From: CAZCCC01 sp964497245
GTDB lineage: Bacteria > Patescibacteriota > Patescibacteriia > Buchananbacterales > UBA6539
Assembly: GCA_964497245.1 (NCBI GenBank)
Contig: CAZCCC010000002.1
Span: forward strand, 1 to 62,482
Direction of reading: 5' to 3'
Length of the DNA stretch: 62,482 nucleotides
A program made the position numbers and the translations under genes. The notes beneath the pieces were generated by a model. The model ran no database searches, was not told where the DNA came from, and worked only from the letters and a program-made list of their open reading frames with translations. Within the stretch, counting starts at the first letter, position 1, and every line of letters begins with the position of its first letter. Shown here piece after piece: positions 1 through 8,283 of the stretch.

Positions 1-307
1 CCCCTGCAAAATGTTTATCTGAAACAGTTCTTATAAAATCATCATTTGAAATGTTCAAGGCCTCGGCTAAATCAATGAACTTTTGCGTGTTTTTATCAAC
101 CAATTGTCTGGTTGAAATTCCTTCTTTCTCGGCCGCCTGGACATTTTTTAGGCTATTTTCATCAGCTCCGGATAAAAAGAAAACGTCATGGGCTTTTTGG
201 CGGTAATAACGGGCCAAAACATCTGTTTGCACAAATTCTAAAGCATGACCGATATGGGGATCGCCATTAACATAAGGTATTGCGGTTGTTATATAAAACT
301 TTTTCAT
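1..307 (-). CDS. metG: Methionyl-tRNA synthetase, N-terminal part (runs off window)
   Basis: Class I aminoacyl-tRNA synthetase that charges tRNA-Met in the cytoplasm. Only the first 102 codons are inside the window. They start at ATG 305-307 and remain open to base 1. The translation begins MKKFYITTAIPYVNGDPHIG, which contains the PHIGH nucleotide-binding signature, and continues with the family-typical LSGADENS segment. It lies 25 nt downstream of rsmI on the same strand, so DUF5674-rsmI-metG look like one transcription unit. The identification is firm. The catalytic C-terminal half and anticodon-binding domain cannot be judged here. Confidence 0.95.
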   Translation of the reverse strand, partial: MKKFYITTAIPYVNGDPHIGHALEFVQTDVLARYYRQKAHDVFFLSGADENSLKNVQAAEKEGISTRQLVDKNTQKFIDLAEALNISNDDFIRTVSDKHFAG

Positions 308-332
308 AAAACAAAAAAATAAAAATTAAAAA

Positions 333-995
333 TTATCTACTTATAATTACCACAAACTCTCCCTTAACCTGATCATTATTTAACGACTCCAGAACTTCAT
401 TAATCTTCCCTCTATAAACTGTTTCAAACTTTTTGGTTAACTCGCGGCAGACAACCACTTGTCTTTCCAGGCCAGCATCTCTCAATTGTTCAAGCGCTTT
501 TATAATACGATGGACCGATTCATAAAAAACAACTGTATACTCCGAATTAATAATTTCTTTGATCAGAGTATTCCTCCCTTTTTTGTGGGGCAAAAAACCC
601 AAAAATAAAAATCGGTCTGTAGCTATGCCGGAAACTGACAAAGCGGCAATGACAGCGCTTGGTCCGGGAACTGTTTCAACTTTTATTCCTTCAGCCAAAG
701 CCGCTCTGACAAGCAGTCCGCCAGGATCAGATATGCCCGGTGTCCCGGCATCGGAAACAAGGGCCATATTTCCGCCCTGCTTCAGTTTCCCAACTATAAA
801 ATCAATTTTTCCAGTGCTACTATGCTGATGATAGCTTATTGTCTGATTTTTAATCTGATAATGTTCTAATATTTTTTTTGTAATTCTGGTGTCTTCACAG
901 GCAATTAAATCAACTTCTTTTAAAATCCGAAGCGCCCGCATAGTAATGTCTTCTAAATTTCCTATCGGTGTGGCAACAACAAATAGTGTTCCCAT
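333..995 (-). CDS. rsmI: 16S rRNA 2'-O-ribose C1402 methyltransferase RsmI
   Basis: Uses SAM to methylate the ribose of C1402 in 16S rRNA, close to the ribosomal P site. The 220-aa product has the family N-terminus GTLFVVATPIGNLEDIT and the SAM-loop motif ALVSDAGTPGISDPG near residue 80, both diagnostic for the tetrapyrrole-methylase-fold RsmI family. Well-studied homologues run to about 280 aa. This protein stops soon after the core domain (it ends GEFVVIISR), so the C-terminal extension is missing, as is frequent in CPR. It starts one base below the stop of the DUF5674 gene and is followed after 25 nt by metG. Confidence 0.93.
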   Translation of the reverse strand: MGTLFVVATPIGNLEDITMRALRILKEVDLIACEDTRITKKILEHYQIKNQTISYHQHSSTGKIDFIVGKLKQGGNMALVSDAGTPGISDPGGLLVRAALAEGIKVETVPGPSAVIAALSVSGIATDRFLFLGFLPHKKGRNTLIKEIINSEYTVVFYESVHRIIKALEQLRDAGLERQVVVCRELTKKFETVYRGKINEVLESLNNDQVKGEFVVIISR

Positions 996-996
996 A

Positions 997-1224
997 TTAA
1001 ATTAAATACTTTCTTGCCGTTAAGGCAAAAGTCGTTAAATAATCCTGCCTGCTGTCGGCGTTAAACAAAGCCAATTCGGCATCAGAATGCCATTCGCCAC
1101 CAATGGCCATAATGCCTTTATTTATATCAACTACGGCCTTTATCATCTCTCCTAATAAATCGTTTTTGGTCAATTCCTTGAGTTTAGTTAAAAAAATTTT
1201 ATCGGTTATAATTTTGATGTTCAT
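997..1224 (-). CDS. DUF5674 family small protein
   Basis: Small cytoplasmic protein of unknown function, 75 aa from the chosen ATG at 1222-1224. An ATG six codons upstream (1242) would add only an uncharged MCYFYY stretch. I recognise the pattern AVVDINKGIMAIGGEWHSDA, typical of the DUF5674 family that is widespread in Patescibacteria. The segment resembles a small alpha/beta fold with a conserved GGE-H-D patch. Its stop is one base from the rsmI start, so the two are probably co-translated. No catalytic role can be assigned. Confidence 0.7.
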   Translation of the reverse strand: MNIKIITDKIFLTKLKELTKNDLLGEMIKAVVDINKGIMAIGGEWHSDAELALFNADSRQDYLTTFALTARKYLI

Positions 1225-1284
1225 ATAATAAAAATAACACAAAAGCTGTGTTTTTTCAAGCTAATTACTTAATTTTAGCAATGA

Positions 1285-1504
1285 CTAAATAAAAGCTAAA
1301 ATACCGATTACTGTATGGATTAAAGCCAGACAAACAGTACTAATAACCATTACCCGATGCTAAAAAAAATGATTTTTAACAACTCCTTTGTTTTCCCAAA
1401 TATGGCAAAAAAGCCGTAATAAATAAAAAAAATAGAGTCAAAAGTCCGCCATACATAATTAAAGGTTTGCCAAAAATAGGAAAAAAAGCTAGCTGAGTAG
1501 ACAT
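1285..1504 (-). pseudogene. Disrupted small two-helix membrane protein gene
   Basis: A 42-codon frame starts at ATG 1502-1504 (MSTQLAFFPIFGKPLIMYGG) and stops at 1376-1378. After a change of frame, a second hydrophobic segment, MVISTVCLALIHTVIGILAF, ends at 1285-1287. Together they look like one protein of about 70 aa with two membrane helices and a central charged linker, broken by a frameshift plus a TAG just before the second half. This is inferred from composition and the Gly/His-containing second helix; I cannot name the family. Two separate tiny ORFs, or chance, remain possible. Confidence 0.4.
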
Positions 1505-1593
1505 ATCTTTTATGTAGTTATTTTATCATTAATATAAAAAAAAGAAAATGTTATTATAAATCGTGCTTAGTTATTACTTTAAATTAAAATTTA

Positions 1594-1602
1594 TGATATA
1601 AT
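1594..1602 (+). promoter_or_regulatory. Extended -10 promoter element
   Basis: TGATATAAT matches an extended -10 (TGnTATAAT). It lies 53 nt before the start codon of the hypothetical gene at 1655. No good -35 hexamer is visible 17-18 nt upstream. Confidence 0.5.
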
Positions 1603-1654
1603 ATAGTTAGAATTAAAGGGATTTTAAGGTTAAAAACCAACTAATAATTCAATA

Positions 1655-2251
1655 ATGACAGATAATAACCCATACCAAGATATAAGCATTAAAAATATTG
1701 GTACTGGCGGGCATTACACAGCCGGCAGTTTTTCATCGCGAAAACGTCTTGGATTAGCCGGAGAATTGAGAAAAATAGCAAAAGATAAAGGCAGATTCAG
1801 CTTTGGTAAAAATCTTTCTGATAAAAATCTGCGGGATATACAAAATTTAATTGGCAAGGAATTAGCAAAACTGTCAAAACATTCTTCGGGATTAAGCAGT
1901 AAAGCCAGGGTAAGAATAATGATGGCTGGCCGAAAAAAAATGTTGTCTGACCCAACTTTCTCAAGCGCCGACCTAAATGATTTAAGACAAATTACCGCAG
2001 CTTTAGGTCAAATGAAAACTGGGGCTGAAAAAACGACCAGAAAATCCGTAAGTCAGCTTGTCCAAACAAAAAAAGAGCAAATAATTAAAGCCAACATTGC
2101 CCTAGATATTGACCAAGATAATTGGGAAGAGAAAACTGGTCAAAGTCAGATCTCCTATGACCCCAGAAGCGCTTTAGGAAAATTTAAAAGTAATAATATA
2201 GAAAATAATACTGGCAGAACCGGATCAAAAAAAATTGATTTGGTCGTTTAA
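1655..2251 (+). CDS. Hypothetical basic protein
   Basis: 198-aa protein that I do not recognise. It is rich in Lys, Ser and Asn, has no signal peptide or membrane helix, and has a predicted helical middle (about residues 30-150) with many basic residues. The first 30 residues, with IKNIGTGGHYTAGSFSSRKR, look flexible. It is one of few plus-strand genes here, with its own extended -10 upstream and a hairpin/T-run downstream, so it is probably a monocistronic gene. A nucleic-acid- or ribosome-associated role would fit the charge but is only a guess. Confidence 0.6.
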   Translation: MTDNNPYQDISIKNIGTGGHYTAGSFSSRKRLGLAGELRKIAKDKGRFSFGKNLSDKNLRDIQNLIGKELAKLSKHSSGLSSKARVRIMMAGRKKMLSDPTFSSADLNDLRQITAALGQMKTGAEKTTRKSVSQLVQTKKEQIIKANIALDIDQDNWEEKTGQSQISYDPRSALGKFKSNNIENNTGRTGSKKIDLVV

Positions 2252-2291
2252 AAATATATCTTATTAAAACTGAAAGTAACTAATCTTTTCG

Positions 2292-2323
2292 CGGCTACGA
2301 TTTATCTTAAGTAGCTGTTTTTT
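2292..2323 (+). terminator. Rho-independent terminator
   Basis: Stem CGGCTAC/GTAGCTG (one G-T pair, 12-nt loop) followed by TTTTTT. It lies 40 nt after the stop of the plus-strand hypothetical gene, and its tail reaches the stop codon of the convergent M23 peptidase gene. Confidence 0.6.
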
Positions 2324-3542
2324 AATCCAATTGAGTTTTCCAATCTTTTATTAAATCAAAATAAGCCTGTTTGTTTTCTTCACTAATTCCTTCAGTTGAA
2401 GAAAATTCTTCGGCAAGTGGATTTATTTTTATTCCATTTTTTACCATTTCATAATGAAGATGCGGACCAGTGGAAAGACCGGTTGAACCGACATAACCGA
2501 TGACTTGCCCTTGACTCACTTTCTGTCCGTATTTAACTGCAATTTTTGACATATGGGCATAATTGGTGGTGTAAGTTGAATTATGTCGGACACTTACCTT
2601 TCTGCCGTAAGAACCGTCCCAGCCGGCAAAAACAATTGTCCCATCACCAACCGACCTTATCGGCGTTCCGGCCGGAGCGGCATAATCAATTGCCCGATGC
2701 CCGGTGTAAATATTAAATGCCGAGATATAACGCTGGCCGGTAGTGAACCCTGAGGAAATATATTTGAATTCAAGAGGCGCTTTTAAAAATACCTTTTGGA
2801 CTGAATTGCCTTCTTGATCAAAATAACCTAACTTTTCTTCCGACTCCCGATAATAGAATGCATAAAAATCCTTTCCCTGATTTCTGAATTTACCGGCCAA
2901 AATTCTTCCAGGCATAATATACTCGCCGTCTAAATATCTTTCCTCATAAATAAATTTATAACTGTCGCCGCTTCTAACCTGCCAAGCGAAATCAATGCTC
3001 CATTGAAAAATATTGGCAAAAGATATAATCGCCCGTTCGTCAATTCCTTGGTCTAAACCAGATTCCCACATTGAAGTTTCAATCGTTCCTTCTGCCGTTT
3101 TTATTTTTATTTCATAAGGAATCGGCTTTCTTTCGGCCAGCCAAGTTGACTCGCTGGAAGTTGCTTTTTGCAGAAAAACATAAAGCTTTTCTTCACTGTC
3201 AATTTGGTAGATTAATTGCTGAAATTCTTCAGTTTTAATATCATAAACTAAATCCAATGTTCTTCCAAGCCTGATATTTGTTAAATCATAAACATTTTTA
3301 CTGGCATTAAAAATCGCTTGACTTACTGCTGGACTTATTTCTGCCTGATACATCAGCTTGCCAAAAGTTGAACCTTCGGTTATTTCAATCTTTTTCGTAT
3401 AACTTGTTTTAATTTCTTCTTCAATATGGTCAAACTGGTCTGAATATTGGATATTGGCTGAATTAGCCCTCTGCCAGATAAAAAAAGCTGAAACTAAACC
3501 AAAAAACACAGCTAAAATAACAATATATTTGATTAATCGCAT
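2322..3542 (-). CDS. Membrane-anchored M23 family murein endopeptidase
   Basis: Zinc metallopeptidase predicted to cleave peptidoglycan peptide cross-links outside the cytoplasmic membrane. The 406-aa product has an N-terminal membrane anchor (about residues 5-24, YIVILAVFFGLVSAFFIW). A middle region resembles the N-terminal domain of Csd3/OapA-like peptidases. A C-terminal M23 (LytM) domain carries the metal-site motifs TGHRAIDYAAPAGTP (H-x3-D), YAHM and GPHLHYEM (HxH), so the active site appears complete. The start ATG is at 3540-3542. It is likely used in cell-wall growth or remodelling. A role in attack on a host cell is possible in CPR but has no support here. Confidence 0.88.
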   Translation of the reverse strand: MRLIKYIVILAVFFGLVSAFFIWQRANSANIQYSDQFDHIEEEIKTSYTKKIEITEGSTFGKLMYQAEISPAVSQAIFNASKNVYDLTNIRLGRTLDLVYDIKTEEFQQLIYQIDSEEKLYVFLQKATSSESTWLAERKPIPYEIKIKTAEGTIETSMWESGLDQGIDERAIISFANIFQWSIDFAWQVRSGDSYKFIYEERYLDGEYIMPGRILAGKFRNQGKDFYAFYYRESEEKLGYFDQEGNSVQKVFLKAPLEFKYISSGFTTGQRYISAFNIYTGHRAIDYAAPAGTPIRSVGDGTIVFAGWDGSYGRKVSVRHNSTYTTNYAHMSKIAVKYGQKVSQGQVIGYVGSTGLSTGPHLHYEMVKNGIKINPLAEEFSSTEGISEENKQAYFDLIKDWKTQLD

Positions 3543-3699
3543 AGGGTTTTATTATAGCAAAATAAAAATCAAAATTCAAAATAAGATAGCCTCGCTTCAG
3601 TAAGCCTTTAATCATAATGGTAAAAATACTATAGCGTTAAAAAATTTGGGTAAAACGTTTTTTTAATGACCGTAGCTGACTGAAATCAAATATAAAAAA

Positions 3700-5274
3700 T
3701 TATCTTTTATCCCTTAATAATCTCTGATAATTTATCGCAAACCGATGAGCTTCGTTGCGTATTTTTTGTAGCAATTTCAGACTGGCTGACCTTTTAGAAA
3801 GTCGCAATGGATAGCGGTTATTTGGGGTATAAATTTCTTCTTCTTTTTTAGCCAGGGCAATTACCGGCAGCTGCAAACCAAGCTCACGCAAAGAAACCAA
3901 AGCCGCTGTCAGTTGCGGTTTTCCGCCATCAACCATCATTAAATCTGGCAATTTAGCTTTTTCTTTTGTAATTTTGTAATACCGACGATAGATGATTTCC
4001 TTCATGGCATCAAAATCAGATTGGCCCTTAAAAGTTTTGATTTTAAAACGTCGGTATTCATTTTTATCGGGCTTGCCGTCTTTAAAATTTACCATTGAAC
4101 CGACTACGCCGGTTGAACCGAAATTGGAAACATCAAAAGCTTCAATTATCTGTGGCAAACTTGACAGATTTAAAACATTTTGCAATTCAAGCAGACTATT
4201 TTCACCAAGCTTAAGCCCAACAGCAATATTTTTTTTGACCAAATTCAAAAGCTTCAACTTATCACCAATTTTAGGAGAAATAATTTTAACTTCCCTTTTA
4301 GCCATCTTGCTTAAAAATTTCCCAAGCAGAGATTGATCCTCTAAAACAATTGGCAAAATAATTTCTTGAGGAATGTCCTCGGTATAATAATATTGCCTAA
4401 TAAAATCTGCTAAATTTTTTTTTGGATTATTTTCTAGCGGAATTTTAATTTTAAATTCTTTTCGACCTGAAATTATTCCTTTGTTAATGTTAAATAACTG
4501 AATAAAAATTTTATTCGCCTTATAAATAAAATTTACCACGTCTTGGTTATAATTTTTTCTTAATTCAATTTTTTGTTTTTCAGAAATATGCTCTAAAGCC
4601 AGAATTTGATCACGCCTGATTTTAGCATGTTCATAATCAAGCCTTGCGGAATATTTTTTCATTTCTTTTTTCAAAAGACTAATCAGATCTTTAGTCTTTC
4701 CTTTTAAAAGCATCTTTGCTTGATTTATACTTCTTTGATAATCAGTTTCTGATATTTTGCCAATACAAGGAGCGCTGCACTGTTTAATATGATAAAGCAA
4801 GCAAGAACGCTTTGGCAGCCTTTTGCAAATACGAAGTTTAAAAAGACTGTTAGCCAATCTGATTATTTCCTGACGCGAAGAGCCGGAAGAATACGGCCCA
4901 AAAACTTTATCGCCCTTTTTAAAATTACGAGTTGTAATTAAGCGTGGAAACTTATCATTGGTTATTTGGATATAAGCATAACGTTTCCCGCCTTTAAGCT
5001 CAAGATTATATTTTGGCTGGTATTTTTTTATCAACTGAGCTTCTAATAAAAACGCTTCAATTTCATTATCAGTGATAAAAAACTCTACATTAGCAATTTC
5101 AACGACTAAGCTCTTAGTCTTTGAATCAAAATTTTTTTTTCGAAAATAGCTACTGACCCTTTTTTTTATATTCTTGGCTTTGCCAATATAAATAACTTTT
5201 CCGAATTTATTTTGAAATAAATAGCAGCCCGGTTGTACTGGAGCATTATTCAATTTTCTAGCTAAATTTTCCAT
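3700..5274 (-). CDS. uvrC: Excinuclease ABC subunit C, lacking C-terminal HhH domain
   Basis: Nuclease subunit of nucleotide excision repair that makes the 3' and 5' incisions after UvrB loading. The order is an N-terminal GIY-YIG domain (PGCYLF...KVIYIGKAKNIKKRV), a central UVR-type helical region and a C-terminal RNase H-like nuclease domain (IEAFDVSNFGSTGVVGSM, MMVDGGKPQL). It ends NEAHRFAINYQRLLRDKR at 524 aa. Most UvrC proteins are about 600 aa and finish with tandem helix-hairpin-helix motifs, which are absent here; no HhH sequence is apparent in the 150 nt downstream in other frames. uvrA and uvrB lie directly upstream on the same strand. Confidence 0.95.
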   Translation of the reverse strand: MENLARKLNNAPVQPGCYLFQNKFGKVIYIGKAKNIKKRVSSYFRKKNFDSKTKSLVVEIANVEFFITDNEIEAFLLEAQLIKKYQPKYNLELKGGKRYAYIQITNDKFPRLITTRNFKKGDKVFGPYSSGSSRQEIIRLANSLFKLRICKRLPKRSCLLYHIKQCSAPCIGKISETDYQRSINQAKMLLKGKTKDLISLLKKEMKKYSARLDYEHAKIRRDQILALEHISEKQKIELRKNYNQDVVNFIYKANKIFIQLFNINKGIISGRKEFKIKIPLENNPKKNLADFIRQYYYTEDIPQEIILPIVLEDQSLLGKFLSKMAKREVKIISPKIGDKLKLLNLVKKNIAVGLKLGENSLLELQNVLNLSSLPQIIEAFDVSNFGSTGVVGSMVNFKDGKPDKNEYRRFKIKTFKGQSDFDAMKEIIYRRYYKITKEKAKLPDLMMVDGGKPQLTAALVSLRELGLQLPVIALAKKEEEIYTPNNRYPLRLSKRSASLKLLQKIRNEAHRFAINYQRLLRDKR

Positions 5275-5373
5275 AAAATTGGAACACTAAGTCGATTAGT
5301 TTCGCTTAGTGATCATAAAAAACAAAACCATCGTCTCTTTTTTATCCTGCCAACCTTATCTAACAAATATCTA

Positions 5374-8196
5374 CTAACCTAAAAACTTCTTAAGATATTT
5401 TCCAGTATAACTCCACTTCGCGCATTTGGCGATTTTTTCCGGCGTACCTTCGGCAATAACTCTTCCTCCCTTGTCTCCGCCTTCTGGACCCAAATCAATT
5501 ACCCAGTCGGCTGATTTAATAACATCAAGATTATGTTCAATCACCAAAACCGTATTACCCTTGTTGACCAAACGATTTAAAACATCCAAAAGCTTATTTA
5601 TATCATCAAAATGAAGTCCAGTAGTCGGTTCATCCAAAATATAAATTGTATTTCCACCTTTTTTGGAAAGTTCAGAAGTAAGCTTTATCCGCTGAGCCTC
5701 GCCTCCGGAAAGAGTGGTGGCGCTCTGTCCTAAGGCGATATAACCGAGTCCGACATCATAAAGAGCTTGAAGCTTTGATGAAATCCTTGGAATATTCCTA
5801 AAAAAATCCAGAGCTTCCTCAACTGTCATATTTAAGACATCGGCAATACTTTTTCCTTTGTACTTAACGGCCAAAGTTTCCTGATTATAACGTGAACCTT
5901 TGCATTTTTCGCATTCAACATAAACGTCGGGCAAAAAATGCATTTCAATTTTTTTAACTCCATCACCCTCGCATTCTTCGCAACGCCCGCCCGCCACATT
6001 AAAACTAAACCGGCCAACCTTGTAGCCTTTAGCTTTAGACTCTTTGGTTTGAACAAAAAGTTCACGAATATGAGTAAATACGCCGATATAAGTTACAGGA
6101 TTAGAACGCGGAGTTCGACCAATCGGCGACTGGTCAACAATAACTGCTTTATCTAAAAGTCCATACCCTTTTAATCCTTTGTGCTTGCCGGGTTTTTCTA
6201 AACTTGACCAAAAAATTTTATATAAGGCTTTATACAAAATATCATTTATCAAGCTGCTTTTTCCCGATCCAGAAACACCGGTAACACAGCTGAATACTTT
6301 AAGCGGAATTTTAACATTAATATTTTTTAAATTATTTTGGCTAGCGCCGATTATTTCCAAATAGTCAAAAACTTTGCGCCGCCGGGCGGGAACAAGAATT
6401 TTTGCCTTTCTGGAAAGATATTGTCCGGTAAGCGAATTTTTTGATTTTTTAATATTATCGGGCTTTCCTGAAAAAATTACTTCCCCTCCATATATTCCGG
6501 CTCTTGGACCTAAATCTAAAATATGATCCGCTGAAAGAATCGTATCTTCATCATGCTCAACAACCACTACCGTATTGCCTAGTTTTTTAAGCCTGTTTAA
6601 AGTCCTGATTAATTTTTGATTGTCTCGCTGATGCAAGCCGATTGACGGCTCGTCTAAAATATAAAGAACTCCCCTTAATTCGGAGCCTATCTGGGTAGCA
6701 AGCCTGATCCGCTGACCCTCGCCCCCAGAAAGAGTCCTTGCTTCGCGAGACAAAGTCAAATAATCAAGACCAACCTCCATTAAAAAATTAAGCCTGCTGG
6801 AAATTTCAACTAAAATCAACTTGGCTATTTCATTTTCTTCTTTATTTAGTTTTAAATTATTAAAAAATTCAAAAGCTTTATTTATTGAAAATTCTGAAAC
6901 TTCACAAATATTTTTTCCGCTTATTTTTACGGCTAAAACTTCAGGCTTAAGCCTTTTTCCCAGGCAAGCCGGACATTTCCCAAGCCTCATATATTTTTCC
7001 ATTTCCTGTCGGCGATATTCTGAATCAGTTTGTTTATAAAGCCTTTCAATTTGCGGGATAATTCCTTCGAAACGGCCTATCCAATTATAATTTGATCCTT
7101 TTTTACTGGAATGCATATGGAATCTGATATCTTGGTCTGAACCGTACAAAACCATAATTTGAATTTTTTTAGGTAAGTCTTTAAAGGGCAGCCATAAATC
7201 AAAATTGTAATGGCTGGCTAAACCTTCTAATAGCTGGCGCCGCCAACCTTCACCATGAGTCTGCCAAGGCTTAACTGCCCCTTCGTTTAAAGACAGCTCT
7301 TTATTTGGAATTACCAAATCAGAATCAACTTGCTGTAAAAATCCCAAACCATGACATTTTGGACAAGCGCCAAAAGGAGAATTAAAAGAAAACATTCTTG
7401 GTTGTAACTCACCAATTGAAATGCCACAATCAATACAGGCATTTGACTGGGAAAAAATCCGCTCTAAATTATCATTAATAATAACCAAAACTAAACCTTT
7501 TGCTTCAGATAAAGCGGTCTCAACCGCTTCATTAAGACGACTTTCAATCCCTTTTTTAATAATCAGCCGATCAATAACTATTTCAATATTGTGTTTAATT
7601 TGTTTATTTAATTTAAAATTCAAATGATCATCTAAATCCTTAATCTCTCCGTCTAACCTTATTCGCACATATCCGGTTTTTTTCAAATCTTCAAATAATT
7701 TTTCATAAGTTCCTTTTTTACCTCTGACAACCGGCGCTAAAATCTGAATTTTCGTTCCTTTTTCTTCTTTAAGCAATATATCAACAATACTTTCAGCCGA
7801 CTGCGACATTATTTTCCGGTCACAATTAGGACAATGAGGAATTCCGATTCGAGCATAAAGCAGACGCAAATAATCGGAAATTTCCGTAATTGTTCCTACT
7901 GTTGAACGCGGATTTTTAGAAATTGATTTTTGCTCAATAGAAATTGCCGGTGAAAGACCGGTGATTTTGTCTACTTCCGGCTTATTCATTAAACCTAAAA
8001 ATTGCCTGGCATACGCCGACAGTGATTCAACATATCGGCGCTGACCTTCGGCATATAAAGTATCAAAAGCCAACGTTGATTTACCCGAGCCCGAAAGACC
8101 AGTAATTACCGTCAGCTTGTCAATTGGAATATCAACGTTGATGTTTTTTAAGTTATGTTCGCGGGCTCCGCGGATTGTGATGTATTTATCAGGCAT
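5374..8196 (-). CDS. uvrA: Excinuclease ABC subunit A
   Basis: DNA-damage sensor ATPase of nucleotide excision repair. The full-length 940-aa protein has two ABC ATPase halves with Walker A motifs GLSGSGKST (near residue 35) and GVSGSGKSS (near 640), and LSGGE signatures before each Walker B (ILDEPS, ILDEPT). Zinc-binding cysteine modules include CxxC-GISIGELQPRMFSFN...CPKC and CEECEGDG...CEKC. It starts at ATG 8194-8196 (MPDKYITIRGAREHNLKNIN, the family start). It lies between uvrC (99 nt away) and uvrB. A GC-rich palindromic repeat separates it from uvrB. Confidence 0.97.
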   Translation of the reverse strand: MPDKYITIRGAREHNLKNINVDIPIDKLTVITGLSGSGKSTLAFDTLYAEGQRRYVESLSAYARQFLGLMNKPEVDKITGLSPAISIEQKSISKNPRSTVGTITEISDYLRLLYARIGIPHCPNCDRKIMSQSAESIVDILLKEEKGTKIQILAPVVRGKKGTYEKLFEDLKKTGYVRIRLDGEIKDLDDHLNFKLNKQIKHNIEIVIDRLIIKKGIESRLNEAVETALSEAKGLVLVIINDNLERIFSQSNACIDCGISIGELQPRMFSFNSPFGACPKCHGLGFLQQVDSDLVIPNKELSLNEGAVKPWQTHGEGWRRQLLEGLASHYNFDLWLPFKDLPKKIQIMVLYGSDQDIRFHMHSSKKGSNYNWIGRFEGIIPQIERLYKQTDSEYRRQEMEKYMRLGKCPACLGKRLKPEVLAVKISGKNICEVSEFSINKAFEFFNNLKLNKEENEIAKLILVEISSRLNFLMEVGLDYLTLSREARTLSGGEGQRIRLATQIGSELRGVLYILDEPSIGLHQRDNQKLIRTLNRLKKLGNTVVVVEHDEDTILSADHILDLGPRAGIYGGEVIFSGKPDNIKKSKNSLTGQYLSRKAKILVPARRRKVFDYLEIIGASQNNLKNINVKIPLKVFSCVTGVSGSGKSSLINDILYKALYKIFWSSLEKPGKHKGLKGYGLLDKAVIVDQSPIGRTPRSNPVTYIGVFTHIRELFVQTKESKAKGYKVGRFSFNVAGGRCEECEGDGVKKIEMHFLPDVYVECEKCKGSRYNQETLAVKYKGKSIADVLNMTVEEALDFFRNIPRISSKLQALYDVGLGYIALGQSATTLSGGEAQRIKLTSELSKKGGNTIYILDEPTTGLHFDDINKLLDVLNRLVNKGNTVLVIEHNLDVIKSADWVIDLGPEGGDKGGRVIAEGTPEKIAKCAKWSYTGKYLKKFLG

Positions 8197-8223
8197 AATT
8201 ATTTATTTATTTATTTATTTCCG

Positions 8224-8270
8224 CCCCTCTCCCCTTTGGGGAGAGGGTGGCCGAAGGCCGGGTGAGGGGA
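8224..8270. repeat. GC-rich double-hairpin intergenic repeat
   Basis: CCCTCTCCCC/GGGGAGAGGG forms a near-perfect stem, followed by GGCCGAAGGCC and GGTGAGGGG. This pattern recurs in intergenic regions of many unrelated bacteria. It fills most of the 87-nt space between the uvrA start and the uvrB stop, next to an ATTT tandem run (8199-8220). Confidence 0.75.
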
Positions 8271-8283
8271 ATTGTATTTTTCG

